Source of the DNA: Luteibacter pinisoli
Lineage (GTDB): Bacteria; Pseudomonadota; Gammaproteobacteria; Xanthomonadales; Rhodanobacteraceae
DNA length: 64,000 nucleotides
Direction: 5' to 3'
NCBI RefSeq assembly: GCF_006385595.1
Contig: NZ_CP041046.1
Coordinates: forward strand, 2,542,001-2,606,000
Shown: in pieces, positions 32,414-42,201 of the stretch
Position numbering within the stretch: position 1 is the stretch's first letter
Layout of the letters: every line of letters starts with the position of its first letter
Program-made: the position numbers and the translations under genes
Notes under the pieces: model-generated
Database searches by the model: none
Seen by the model: only the letters and a program-made list of their open reading frames with translations
What the model was told of the DNA's origin: nothing

Positions 32414-34717
32414 ATGCCCCACGCGCGCCATGCACGACTCACACACCTTGTCGACCGCAGCACCAGGGCCAGCGTTGCCCTCGTCGTGCTGCTCACCCTC
32501 GCCAGCCTTGCGACCGCCGGCGGACTGCTCTCGGCGCAGCACCGGATTGCGGAACACAACCGCGTGCTCGCCCTCGTTCATGGCCTCGAAGCCAATGTCC
32601 AGACGATGCGCCTGTCGGTGGGGGCCTGGGTCCTGACAGGTGATGCCACCGCCCGCGTGACCTGGGGCCGTGCAGCAAGCGACGAACGCGTGCGACTCCA
32701 GGCCTTGAAGTCAGCCCTGCTTCCGGATGAGGCCGCAAGCGAACTCGTTGCTTCCATCGAAGCGCGCCTTGCAGAGCACGCCGGGGCTTCATCATCCTTT
32801 TTCACAAAGGACTGGCGGCGCGACCGGGACGTGCACATCGGCGAGATGATGGGTAGTTCCTACCAGCAACAACACATGGTCCTCGCCGATGCCCTCGATG
32901 CACTGATACAGCTCGAGCGTGGGCGCATCGTCCGCATCGGGGAGCGCGAGGACATCGCCCTCTTCACCGCAGGCGTTGCCCTCCTGGTCCTCGTCGGATG
33001 GTCCGTGCTGACCCTGCGGCGCTCGCGCAACATGGCCCGGTCGCTGCTCGCCAACCTGGAGCGCGCCTTCAGAGCCAATGAGCGGGGCCGCGCCGAACTC
33101 CAGGCCTTCATCGATGCCGCGCCCCTTGCCGTCTTTCACGTCGACACACACGGCATCCCCAACTGGCTCAATGCCAAGGCCGCCACCTGGGTCGGTGAGC
33201 GCCGTGGCGAGGCGGTGTCCGAATTCCTCATCGACGGCATCGCGCCGGGCGACCGCGACCGCGTGGTCCGTGCCTGGCGCCGCCTCATCGATACCGGTGA
33301 GCGGTTCGATGAAGTGTTCGGCTTTTCCGGCGATGACCGGGTTGCCCTCTGGGCCCACGCGCATGCAACACCCGTCGCTCCAGGGGGCCGGACCACGGGC
33401 TTTGTCGCGGTCCTCGAAGACATCACCGAGGCGCAAACGCTCCACGAGGAGCTCGCCCGCTCCCGCACCCGGATGCGCCGGATGACCGATGCGGTCCCAG
33501 CGCTCATCGCGCGGGTCGACGAGAACGAGATATACCGCTTCGTCAATGCAACGTATCGCGCATGGTTCGGTGACGCAGCACCGCGCATCGGGTCGACTTT
33601 GCGCGAGTTCGTCGGGGAGGAAAACTACGCGCGCCTCGCTCCCGTCTTTGCCCGTGTCCGGTGCGGGGAAGCCGTGCGGCTGGAAATCAACCAGGCGACC
33701 TTGCAGGGCCGGCGGTTTACGGGCGACGTGTCTTACACCCCGGACCTCGATGAGGGTGGGCGATTTTGCGGGATGTACGTGATGGTGACCGACGTCAGCG
33801 AACGAAAGACGCTCGAGGAGAACCTGTTTGCCGCCAAGGAACTCGCGCAGGTCACCCTCGAATCCATCGGCGACGCGGTCCTGACCACCGACCGCGACGG
33901 GACGGTCACCTTCCTCAATCCCCGTGCCGAGGCGCTCCTGGCCCGCGAAGCGAGCCGAGCGAGGGGCCGTCCCATCGACGCCGTTGTCGGTCTGCGGGAT
34001 GACCAGGGGCACCCGAGTGAGACGTCGCTTCTTCGGGCCATCCGGGAAGAGCGCGTTGTCGACATGCCGCACCCGCGCCAGCTCCTTTTTGAATCGGGAG
34101 CGAGGGTCGATGTCGAGGACGTCGCAGCCCCCATCCGCGACCGGGACGGCCAGGTGGTCGGCGGGGTGCTCGTCTTGCGTGATGTGTCCGTTGCCCGGGC
34201 TGTCGCCGAGCGCATGCGCCAGCTTGCCGAGTCCGACGCCCTCACGGGGCTGCCCAATCGCATGGTGTTCGATGAGCGGCTGAGGACGGCTCTCCAGGCA
34301 CTCGGCCCTGAGGAGACCCTTGCAGTGCTCTACATGGACCTCGACGGTTTCAAGGCCGTCAACGACGTCCATGGCCACATTGCGGGTGACGAGTTGCTCC
34401 GCCAGTTCGCCGCCCGGCTTCTGGTCGAGACCGCGCCAGGCGACACGGTCTGCCGGCTTGGCGGTGATGAATTCGTCGCCCTTCTCGCCCCTCCGGTGTC
34501 GGTCCGGGAGGCGGTTGTGCGCGCCGAAGCATTCATCGACATCGCCTCGCGCCCCTTCGTCTGGCACGACGTCGAGCTCCGGGTCACCTTGAGCGTCGGG
34601 ATTGCAAGCGCGCCGCTCCACGGCTCGGCTGCGCACGCATTGGTCCGGGACGCCGACATAGCGCTTTATGCCGCCAAGGCGGCCGGAAAGAACCAGGTCC
34701 GGGTTGCGGGATGCTGA
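32414..34717 (+). CDS. Membrane-bound PAS-GGDEF diguanylate cyclase
   Basis: 767 residues. Order: membrane helix (about 20-42), extracytoplasmic CHASE3-like helical sensor (about 45-180), second membrane helix (about 184-203), three PAS/PAC regions (about 225-340, 350-465, 475-600), and GGDEF (about 610-767) with RLGGDEF intact and the substrate-binding segment DLDGFKAVND. It should make c-di-GMP in response to an external and a redox or ligand signal. There is no EAL domain. No obvious RxxD product-inhibition site is seen before GGDEF. It is transcribed alone and converges with the SEFIR gene. Confidence 0.9.
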   Translation: MPHARHARLTHLVDRSTRASVALVVLLTLASLATAGGLLSAQHRIAEHNRVLALVHGLEANVQTMRLSVGAWVLTGDATARVTWGRAASDERVRLQALKSALLPDEAASELVASIEARLAEHAGASSSFFTKDWRRDRDVHIGEMMGSSYQQQHMVLADALDALIQLERGRIVRIGEREDIALFTAGVALLVLVGWSVLTLRRSRNMARSLLANLERAFRANERGRAELQAFIDAAPLAVFHVDTHGIPNWLNAKAATWVGERRGEAVSEFLIDGIAPGDRDRVVRAWRRLIDTGERFDEVFGFSGDDRVALWAHAHATPVAPGGRTTGFVAVLEDITEAQTLHEELARSRTRMRRMTDAVPALIARVDENEIYRFVNATYRAWFGDAAPRIGSTLREFVGEENYARLAPVFARVRCGEAVRLEINQATLQGRRFTGDVSYTPDLDEGGRFCGMYVMVTDVSERKTLEENLFAAKELAQVTLESIGDAVLTTDRDGTVTFLNPRAEALLAREASRARGRPIDAVVGLRDDQGHPSETSLLRAIREERVVDMPHPRQLLFESGARVDVEDVAAPIRDRDGQVVGGVLVLRDVSVARAVAERMRQLAESDALTGLPNRMVFDERLRTALQALGPEETLAVLYMDLDGFKAVNDVHGHIAGDELLRQFAARLLVETAPGDTVCRLGGDEFVALLAPPVSVREAVVRAEAFIDIASRPFVWHDVELRVTLSVGIASAPLHGSAAHALVRDADIALYAAKAAGKNQVRVAGC

Positions 34718-34720
34718 CCC

Positions 34721-36139
34721 TCAGGGAAGCGTGCCCCAACTGTCGACACCGGTCAGGACCCGGAAGTTGGGCCGGTTGAACCCGTACCCCTGCCCCCGCT
34801 GGCTTTCAACGATGGTCTGGCGGACCACCTCCTCCGACCCACCGAGAAGACCGAGGATGCGGTCGAGATGCTTGCGGGAAACGCAGCGGGCAAAGGTTTC
34901 GAAAACACCGTGCGAGGCTGCGTAGCCAAGGGTCGTCGGGTACCAGCTGAGGTAACCGGAGGGCACGACCTGGCTTCGCAGGTAGAGCAGCAGGTCGGCC
35001 TGCATCAGGTCATCAAACCGATGCTGGACCGCTTCACTGCGCTCCTTGGCAATCTGGGCCTGATGGGAGACCTTGTTGAGCTTCAGGCGCTTGTTCCTTG
35101 CCTCGAGTGAGTCGACTTCGCGGTTGAGCGCACTGAATGTCTGCATGGGCGGTATGCCCCGGTGGGTCATCGCCGCGTTGTAGTACGGCGTCGTGATGAG
35201 CGCCTCAACCAGATTGAGAGCACGGTGGTGCAGAGCGGCGCCGACGGCCGAGAGAAAAAGCTCCCACCCCAGGAACCGGTAAGCGTCAAAATCCCACGAC
35301 TTGTACGAGCCTGCATTGGCCGGCGCGTCGTAAAACGGCAGCATCCGTTCAAAAAAAGCGTGCACGCGCCCTCCCATTTCCGCCGTATCGGAAAACCGGC
35401 AGAGCACCCCGAAGAGTTCGTCGAACTGGGAGCGCACCGGGGCCATGCGTCCGATGGTGGCATACACGACCTCATCGGCCGGAGTGTCGTCGGCGGGCTT
35501 TGATGCAAACTGGGGAAGGGCGTCGGTCAGCTGGACGAGTGCATCGTCGACCGCGCCGCCTGCACCTTCACGCCCATGGCGCACAAACTCCATGGCACGC
35601 CGGAACACTGTTGGCGCGCCAAAGACAGGCGCCGCGTCACCATCGAGGTACGCCGGCCTTTTGCCAAGGGCGGGTTTGACATGGAGCGGCTTGTCGTAGA
35701 CCCAGCGCACCAGCTGCTCGAAATTCTCGGCGAGGCGGTCATCGGAGCTGAGGTCGATGTAGATGCGGGATGCGGCATAGGTCGGGACGAACGGATTGCC
35801 CTCGTCGTCAAGCGACGGGAGGACCACCACGAATTTTGACTGGTCAACCGCCCGGTAGACCTCCGCCGAGATGATTTGCGTCTCGGTCCCGACGCCGCCG
35901 CTCCGGTTGTTCGCCTTGGTCGCATAGGTCTCGTCGGAGATGATGGCGACCTTCCCCACGGTCGCGTCACTGACCATCCGTTCCATGAAGGCGTTGGCGT
36001 CCTGGCCCTCCTTGAGGTCCCACTTGTCGAGGATGACGTCAATGCCTTCCTGCCTGAGGTCCGTGGCAAGCCGGATGACCCACGCCTCATGGTCCGGGGA
36101 AGACCAGCTGTAGGAGATAAAGAGCTTGGGGGCGTCCAT
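34721..36139 (-). CDS. SEFIR/TIR-like domain protein
   Basis: 472 residues from ATG 36139; a TTG at 36169 is possible. Residues about 3-140 form a SEFIR-type TIR-related domain: KLFISYSWSSPDHEAWVIRL, then DVILDKWDLKEGQD. In bacteria SEFIR domains act as NAD-depleting effectors or sensors in anti-phage responses. The remaining 330 residues are helical with two parts (about 200-330 and 340-472) and no recognised domain; they may be the sensor. A single-gene defence role is plausible. It ends 3 bp from the diguanylate cyclase stop. Confidence 0.8.
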   Translation of the reverse strand: MDAPKLFISYSWSSPDHEAWVIRLATDLRQEGIDVILDKWDLKEGQDANAFMERMVSDATVGKVAIISDETYATKANNRSGGVGTETQIISAEVYRAVDQSKFVVVLPSLDDEGNPFVPTYAASRIYIDLSSDDRLAENFEQLVRWVYDKPLHVKPALGKRPAYLDGDAAPVFGAPTVFRRAMEFVRHGREGAGGAVDDALVQLTDALPQFASKPADDTPADEVVYATIGRMAPVRSQFDELFGVLCRFSDTAEMGGRVHAFFERMLPFYDAPANAGSYKSWDFDAYRFLGWELFLSAVGAALHHRALNLVEALITTPYYNAAMTHRGIPPMQTFSALNREVDSLEARNKRLKLNKVSHQAQIAKERSEAVQHRFDDLMQADLLLYLRSQVVPSGYLSWYPTTLGYAASHGVFETFARCVSRKHLDRILGLLGGSEEVVRQTIVESQRGQGYGFNRPNFRVLTGVDSWGTLP

Positions 36140-36247
36140 GGCAATGTCCGGCAGGAAAGACGCCGGCAAGTATCAGGGGTTTTGCGCAATGTTCAAGGCC
36201 ATCGATAGACGCCCGGTCTCGCGCCTCAACAGGCCGCCGTTACCGCC

Positions 36248-36550
36248 TCAGATATGGGCATGCCCTGCCCCGTCCCGCCCGAGCGCATCCCAGACCAGGT
36301 CGTCGTCGCCCTCGGCAAGAACTTCGAGTGGCGTGCGTCCCCCGAACACGCGCTGGTGGGACGTGACCCAGATGGCGGCCCGCGCAGGCGACCCAAATTC
36401 CTCGATGAGCATGCCGGCAAGGAGTGCGCGGCGGGCGCAGAGGGATGAAAAGGCATCATCGATGAGGTGCTGGCGTTCGACCCGCAGACGCTCGAGGTGA
36501 CCGGCCAGTGCGGCGAAGGCACTGTTTTTGACCTTGACGTCCACAGTCAA
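36248..36550 (-). CDS. Small MbcA/ParS-like (DUF2384) protein, second of a pair
   Basis: 100 residues from a TTG overlapping the upstream stop (TTGA). The C-terminal half (AAIWVTSHQRVFGG, RTPLEVLAEGDDDLVWDAL) fits the toxin-binding domain of MbcA/ParS antitoxins. There is no XRE HTH and no RES toxin next to it. It may be an orphan antitoxin, a decoy or a scaffold. Confidence 0.6.
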   Translation of the reverse strand: MTVDVKVKNSAFAALAGHLERLRVERQHLIDDAFSSLCARRALLAGMLIEEFGSPARAAIWVTSHQRVFGGRTPLEVLAEGDDDLVWDALGRDGAGHAHI

Positions 36551-36840
36551 TGCACGGGCATTGCCCGCGCCTCCCGCACCATCACCGCTTCGAGAAAGCG
36601 GATGACCAGGTCTGCGTGACCTGCGTCGACGAGTTCAGCGGCCGTGCGCGAGCCTAACGATTCGATGGGGTCTTCGCTGTACCAGCGCAGCACGCGCTCC
36701 GGGTCGCGGTCGATGGCCTGCGCGGCGAGGAGGACCTGGCGGCACGGTGGCCGCGCAGGCCGGATGGCTGTGCGAACGGGGCGCGCAAACGTGGCCCAAT
36801 TGAGCACCATGGCGAGAGCGTAGGGGAAGTGTGCGGCCAC
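36547..36840 (-). CDS. Small MbcA/ParS-like (DUF2384) protein, first of a pair
   Basis: 97 residues from GTG 36840 with AGGAG upstream. The C-terminal half (RVLRWYSEDPIESLGS, RTAAELVDAGHADLVIRFLE) is a DUF2384-type toxin-binding domain. It overlaps the second gene by 4 bp. Two adjacent copies suggest a heterodimer. Confidence 0.65.
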   Translation of the reverse strand: MAAHFPYALAMVLNWATFARPVRTAIRPARPPCRQVLLAAQAIDRDPERVLRWYSEDPIESLGSRTAAELVDAGHADLVIRFLEAVMVREARAMPVH

Positions 36841-36931
36841 GGGACGACTCCTGGAGGTCGGTTGACCCCAGCGTCGTCAAAAGCGCAACGCTGCGCTTGT
36901 CTGATTCTGCGTTGTTGGTCCTTGGTCCCGG

Positions 36932-38278
36932 TCAGTCCTTCTTTGTCAGGGCCTCGAACTGCTGGGAGAGGTAACTGCTGGTGTTGCCGAGTTTTGCCAT
37001 CAGGTTGTCGAGGTCGGTGTAGCGCTTGGTCAGCTGCTTGGTGTACGCGGTCATCTTCTCGTCGAGGGCCGTGTGCTGCTCGTCGAGGTCGTCGAGGCGC
37101 TTGTTGAGGTTGTCGGCGCGCTGGGAAAGGATGCCAGTGGTTCCCGTCCAGCCATTGATGGCGTTGGTCAGGCGCGCAGCAATGCCCTTTTCGCCAACAA
37201 ACAAGGCCTCGGTTTCCTTGGGACTCGTCGCCAACACCTTCTGGAGCTTTGCCATGTCGAACTTCACCGTGCCGTCGACCTGGAAGGCGACACCGAGGTC
37301 GCTCATCGAATGCGGTCCGCCACCGGGACCACCCGACACACCGCCGAGCACGGACGTGACCTGGTTCTTGATGCTGTTGACGGTCGCGTCGCCGATAAGG
37401 GCGCCGACTTGCTTGTTGGTCTTGTCGTAGAGCGTCAGCTGGTGATACGTGGTCATGAACGCGTTGTACGCGGTGGCCAGCCCCTGGACTGCGGTGACGG
37501 CAGCGGAGGTGTCGGTCGTGATGTTGACGGTGGTCTCACCGGTCTTCGCGAGGGTCAGGGTCAGGCCGTCGACCGCGTCGGCCACCGTGTTGGACGCACT
37601 GGTGGCCGCCGTTCCGTCAATGGTGAACTTCGCATCACCCGCCGCGACCGTCGGGGTTCCCGTTGTGGCATCGAACTCGAGCTTTGCAAGCTCGGCACCG
37701 CCGCTGGAGGAAACCGAAAAGGCGTTGGCTGCACCGGTCCGGGCGGACGTGAGCACCAGATGAGCGCCGTCAGACCCCGTGATGATGGCGGCTGTGACAC
37801 CCGGGTTGTCGGATGCCTTGTTGATGCGGTCGCGAACGGTCTGGAGGGAGTCGGCCGCATCGAGGTCGATGGTCATCTTCCCCTCACCGAGGGAGAGGGT
37901 CAGGGAGCCTCCGCCAAGCGCTGCGGTGGATGAGGCGAACGCGGGCGACGAGGTCTTCTGGCTGGTGGCAAGGGCACTGACCACGACCTTGTAGGCATTG
38001 GCCTGGGCGTGCTCATCGGTGCTTGCAGCGAGGACCGCCGGGTCCCCCACAGCGGTTTTCAGTGCATGGAACGCCTTGCCCGTTGCCAGGGTGTCCATGG
38101 CTGCCTTGAGGGAGGCAAGGGCCGACTTGAAGTTGCCAATGGCCGACAGCTGGGTCGTTGCCTTGTCCTGTGCGGAGGCAATCTGCTTGTCTTTCGCCGC
38201 GCGCTTGTTGGCGACGAGCGAGGTGACGATGGCATTGACGTCAAGCGAGCTCGAGCCAAGCGATGGGGTCGTGGTCAT
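36932..38278 (-). CDS. fliD: Flagellar hook-associated protein 2 (filament cap)
   Basis: 448 residues from ATG 38278 with AAGGAAG upstream. The N-terminal SSLDVNAIVTSLV and the C-terminal coiled coil with (Y)TKQLTKRYTDLDNLMAKLG, then SSYLSQQF, are the D0 segments of FliD. The middle is the variable D2-D3 region, rich in Thr/Ala/Gly. FliD caps the growing filament and may bind host or surface structures. No other flagellar gene is nearby, so it may be a second or relocated copy. The spacing to neighbours implies its own transcription. Confidence 0.9.
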   Translation of the reverse strand: MTTTPSLGSSSLDVNAIVTSLVANKRAAKDKQIASAQDKATTQLSAIGNFKSALASLKAAMDTLATGKAFHALKTAVGDPAVLAASTDEHAQANAYKVVVSALATSQKTSSPAFASSTAALGGGSLTLSLGEGKMTIDLDAADSLQTVRDRINKASDNPGVTAAIITGSDGAHLVLTSARTGAANAFSVSSSGGAELAKLEFDATTGTPTVAAGDAKFTIDGTAATSASNTVADAVDGLTLTLAKTGETTVNITTDTSAAVTAVQGLATAYNAFMTTYHQLTLYDKTNKQVGALIGDATVNSIKNQVTSVLGGVSGGPGGGPHSMSDLGVAFQVDGTVKFDMAKLQKVLATSPKETEALFVGEKGIAARLTNAINGWTGTTGILSQRADNLNKRLDDLDEQHTALDEKMTAYTKQLTKRYTDLDNLMAKLGNTSSYLSQQFEALTKKD

Positions 38279-38858
38279 GCGGGCACTTCCTTGCAACGGT
38301 CACAAACCACCCGCTTGCCCCGGGCGCAAAAAATCAAAACGGGTGGACCCATCCGCACGCCAGACAGCGCCTGCAGGGCCCTGACAGCGCCCTGGCGACC
38401 CCGCCCGCCACAACAACAGCCCTTTCGGCGATGGGCGATGGCCCGTTGCCAACGCCGGTACCGCCCAAGGACGACCGGCCGACGCGGCATCGTCGGGTGA
38501 GCCATGTGGAAAACCGCACGTCCCCGACGCATTCGACGGCGCCAGACAGGTGGGTACCCGGACCCTTCTCACGCGCAAAAGATTGCGTTCAAGACGACCG
38601 GTCACCTTGAAAGTTTTTGCGGGAATTGTGTTTTCCTGACTACATTTAGTCGATAAGCCATTCTTTTATCTGGCTTTATTGACACAACAACAACCAAAAC
38701 CTAACGTCCTGCCCGGCTCCGGTAAACCGCAGGAATGCGCGCCTTCCGGACTCGCCGACGTCCCCGGGAGGGGCGCGTGGGTAGTGATCTTCCGCCGCGA
38801 CGCACTTGCGCTCCGGCTTTTCGTTCCGGCCCGGTTCGGGCCATCTGGGGAGTTCCGA
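38279..38858. other. Intergenic region between fliD and TonB receptor
   Basis: About 0.6 kb with no gene. The right part (38610-38690) is AT-rich and carries a small dyad GACTA-CATT-TAGTC (38638-38651), a candidate promoter or operator for the TonB receptor. The fliD promoter should lie near 38280-38400. Confidence 0.35.
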
Positions 38859-41800
38859 ATGCATTACCGCAGTTTCCGCCAGGGCCACGCCCTCAGGCAC
38901 ACCGCGCTTGCCGTTGCGCTGACCGTGGGCCTCGGCGCCGGCGTCGCCCACGCGCAGTCGACGACCGGTGCCATCTTCGGCCAGGTCACGCCCGGGACGG
39001 GTGACACCGTCGAGGTCATCAGCCCGACCGGCCTGACCCGCGACATCCCGGTCGACGCCCAGGGCCGCTACCGCGCCGGCAACCTGCCGCTTGGTGCCTA
39101 CACGGTCAGCCTCAAGAAGGCCGGTGCCGTCGTCGATGCACGCAAGAACATCAACATCACCGTCGGTGGCAGCACGGACGTCTCGTTCGAGGCCCCGGCC
39201 GCCTCGGCCGCCAGTGCCCAGGCGCTCGACGCCGTGACCGTCGTCGGCAATGCCCTGCCGCCGATTGACACCACGCAGGTCGACGCCCGTACGGTCGTGA
39301 CCTCCGAACAGCTCGCCCGCCTGCCCCTCGGCCGCAACGCCGAAGCCATCGCACTGCTCGCCCCGGGCGCTGTGCCGGGTTCGTCGAACCTCGGCAACGG
39401 CCGCTTCCGCACCGTGTCGTTCGGTGGCTCGGGCGCGTCGGAAAACGCGTACTACATCAACGGTTACAACACGACCGACCCGTACCGCAACCTTGGCGGC
39501 GTGGGCCTGCCCTACGGTGCCATCGACCAGCAGGAGGTCTACACGGGTGGTTATTCCGCCAAGTACGGCCGCTCTGACGGCGGCGTGATCTCCCAGGTCG
39601 GCAAGCGCGGCACGAACGAGTGGCACTTCGGCGCGCAGGTGCTTTGGGAGCCGAAGTTCGCCGCGTCGAACCCGGGCAACGTCTACTACGGCAACCGCGC
39701 ACTGCCGCCGGGTTACGGCTACCAGCAGAAAGACAAGGTCGGCTCGATTTACCGCAGCGGTGACGACAACAGGAAGTGGACGACGACCTACTCGGCCTAC
39801 GCCGGCGGTCCGTTGGTCAAAGACAAGCTCTTCTTCTTCGTTGCGGCCGAAGCCGAGAAATCCGAAGGCACGAGCACGGCGAGTGTCGAAGCGAACCCGG
39901 TTGCCAACAACCACTACACCTACAAGCTGCCGAAGTACTACGCCAAGCTCGACTGGAACATCAACGATTCCAACATCCTCGAGCTGACCGGCATCCATTC
40001 GACTGACGAGCAGCTCGGCACGTACCACGCGTATGACTACGCATCGGGCAAGAGCGGTGGCCCGACCGGTGCGAATGCCGACACGTCCAAGCTCGAGTCG
40101 AAGTACGCGATTGCCAAGTACACCTCGTACATCACCGACGACGTCACCCTGTCGGCGACCTACGGCAAGAGCTGGAGCGATGATTACCTGTCGAACCCGA
40201 CGCCGGGTCTCGCCGACCAGCCGTACATCTTCAACCCCAACCTCCAGAATCCGGCGCTCAACGGTGGCACGCCGCGCGCCAACCTCAACTCGTCTGCAAC
40301 GTCGCAGGACCCGGGCGCCGGCAGCCGTACGCACGGCCTGCGCCTCGACCTCGAATGGGTGCTCGGTGACCATCATCTGGCCGGCGGCATCGACAACATG
40401 CACTACCGGGGCATCGACGAAGGTACCGCGACGAGTGGCTCGGGCTTTTACTGGCGCTATTTCCACTCGGCCAACCCCAATTCGGCCATCAGCAAGTCCC
40501 AGGGTGTGGGCGCGCCGGGCGGTCAGGGTTACTACGTCCGCAAGGTCGTCTTCTCGTCGGTCACCAACATGCAGCTCGACCAGCGCGCGCAGTACCTCGA
40601 AGACCGTTGGCAGGTCTCCGACAAGGTGCTCGTGAGCATTGGCGTCCGCAATGACCGCTTCAAGAACTTCAACGACGAGAACAAGCCCTACGTCAACCAG
40701 GCCGCGCAGTGGGCGCCGCGCCTGGGCGCAACCTGGGACGTCTTTGGCGACTCCTCACTGAAGGTCTACGGCAACCTCGGCCGTTACTACCTCGCCCTGC
40801 CCAACAATGTGGCCGTCCGTGGCGCCAGCCCGTCGACGTACACGTTCGAGTACTTCAACTACACGGGCATCGACAGCCTCGGTCGCCCGACCGGGCTCAA
40901 GGCACTCGGTCCGGGCGCCGTGTCGCCGGATGGTGAGTACGGCCAGGCGGTCGACGCGCAGGCCGTGGCCGCCCGCGACCTCAAGAGCCAGTACCAGGAT
41001 GAAGCCATCCTCGGCTTTGACAAGACCGTCGGCGACGGCTGGGTCACCGGTGCAAAGCTCACGGTGCGAAAGCTGCGGACGGCGATTGATGACGTGTGCG
41101 ACACGGGGCTCATGGGCGACAAGCTCGCAAGCCAGGGCGTCGACCCGGATTCGGTGGTCATTCCGGGCTGCGTCGTGTTCAACCCCGGCAGCACCAACAC
41201 CTTCTCGCTTGCCAATGCCAATGGTGTCGGTCGCACGGAAGTGAAAATGAGCCAGTACGACTGGGGCTTTACCGACAAGGCAAAGCGCAGCTACTACGCC
41301 CTCGACCTGTACCTCGACCACCCGTTCGACGGCAAGTGGCAGGGTCGCGTCGATTACACGTTCTCGCGCTCGTACGGCAACACCGAAGGCCAGACGAAGT
41401 CGGATATTGGCCAGACCGACATCTCCAAGACCCAGGACTGGGATTCGGCGCTGCTCATGCAGGACGCCAACGGCCTGCTGTCAAACGACCGCACGCACCA
41501 AATCAAGGCGTACGGCTCGTACCAGATTGCACCCGAGTGGCTCGTGTCCGGCAACCTGCGCCTCGCGTCCGGTTCGCCGAAGTCCTGCCTTGGTTACCTC
41601 GACGGCACGGACGACCCGGACCCGCTGGGTTACCAGTCGGCCTACCACAACTGCAACGGCAAGCCGTCGCACCCGGGTGACAAGCGCAATGCCTGGTACC
41701 GCCAGCTCGACCTTGCGCTGACGTATCGTCCGTCGTACTTCGACAGCAAGCTCGCCCTCGGCGTGCAGGTCTTCAACGTCACCAACGAGCGCAAGCCCCT

Positions 41801-41915
41801 CAACTCGTTCTCGACGTATGAGTCGGTGTCGCAGACCGTGCTCAACAACTACGACGTTGGCCAGTACTTCCAGACGCCGCGCTACGCCCGCCTGACGGCG
41901 ACGTACGACTTCTAA
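38859..41915 (+). CDS. TonB-dependent outer-membrane receptor
   Basis: 1018 residues from ATG 38859 with GGGGAG upstream. A signal peptide (1-30, cut after VAHAQ) is followed by a carboxypeptidase-regulatory-like (Oar/CarbopepD) domain (about 30-115). Next come the plug domain (about 115-245) and the 22-strand barrel ending in an aromatic terminal residue (RYARLTATYDF). Receptors of this form import large ligands such as oligosaccharides or siderophores in Xanthomonadales. No transporter or substrate-processing gene is adjacent, so the ligand is unknown. It is followed by a strong terminator, so it is monocistronic. Confidence 0.92.
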   Translation: MHYRSFRQGHALRHTALAVALTVGLGAGVAHAQSTTGAIFGQVTPGTGDTVEVISPTGLTRDIPVDAQGRYRAGNLPLGAYTVSLKKAGAVVDARKNINITVGGSTDVSFEAPAASAASAQALDAVTVVGNALPPIDTTQVDARTVVTSEQLARLPLGRNAEAIALLAPGAVPGSSNLGNGRFRTVSFGGSGASENAYYINGYNTTDPYRNLGGVGLPYGAIDQQEVYTGGYSAKYGRSDGGVISQVGKRGTNEWHFGAQVLWEPKFAASNPGNVYYGNRALPPGYGYQQKDKVGSIYRSGDDNRKWTTTYSAYAGGPLVKDKLFFFVAAEAEKSEGTSTASVEANPVANNHYTYKLPKYYAKLDWNINDSNILELTGIHSTDEQLGTYHAYDYASGKSGGPTGANADTSKLESKYAIAKYTSYITDDVTLSATYGKSWSDDYLSNPTPGLADQPYIFNPNLQNPALNGGTPRANLNSSATSQDPGAGSRTHGLRLDLEWVLGDHHLAGGIDNMHYRGIDEGTATSGSGFYWRYFHSANPNSAISKSQGVGAPGGQGYYVRKVVFSSVTNMQLDQRAQYLEDRWQVSDKVLVSIGVRNDRFKNFNDENKPYVNQAAQWAPRLGATWDVFGDSSLKVYGNLGRYYLALPNNVAVRGASPSTYTFEYFNYTGIDSLGRPTGLKALGPGAVSPDGEYGQAVDAQAVAARDLKSQYQDEAILGFDKTVGDGWVTGAKLTVRKLRTAIDDVCDTGLMGDKLASQGVDPDSVVIPGCVVFNPGSTNTFSLANANGVGRTEVKMSQYDWGFTDKAKRSYYALDLYLDHPFDGKWQGRVDYTFSRSYGNTEGQTKSDIGQTDISKTQDWDSALLMQDANGLLSNDRTHQIKAYGSYQIAPEWLVSGNLRLASGSPKSCLGYLDGTDDPDPLGYQSAYHNCNGKPSHPGDKRNAWYRQLDLALTYRPSYFDSKLALGVQVFNVTNERKPLNSFSTYESVSQTVLNNYDVGQYFQTPRYARLTATYDF

Positions 41916-41984
41916 GACACCGCTCGAGCTTCATTCCCATCACAAGAAATGCCCCACGGACGGGGCTCACGCAAGTCTCCCCTT

Positions 41985-42016
41985 GGCCGCCTGCTCCCTC
42001 AGGCGGCCGGTTTTTT
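41985..42016 (+). terminator. Intrinsic terminator after TonB receptor
   Basis: GGCCGCCTG-CTCCCT-CAGGCGGCC followed by GG and TTTTTT. Confidence 0.85.
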
Positions 42017-42201
42017 ATGCGGGGTATGCGGGAGGGAATAAGTCTTATGCGATGCCGTGCACTGGAGCCTTCGGCAGCTGTCCACAAGTCATTGGATGGC
42101 AGCGTCCGGTCGCGGTCGAAGTAACTAGGCAACTCCGGACGGGAAAAGACCGGACGCCGCCACCCCTTTTTCGTTTGCTTCCCACCTACCAGGAAACAGC
42201 A

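Noticed and set aside
32792..34636. 614-codon minus-strand frame opposite the diguanylate cyclase
   Set aside because: The plus strand carries intact PAS and GGDEF motifs; the minus frame has no domain.
36248..36840. RES-Xre toxin-antitoxin pair
   Set aside because: Both proteins look like DUF2384 toxin-binding domains; neither has RES toxin features or an HTH.
38676..40466. 596-codon minus-strand frame opposite the TonB receptor
   Set aside because: Composition is Val/Arg/Gly/Ala-rich shadow; the plus-strand receptor has plug and barrel motifs and a signal peptide.
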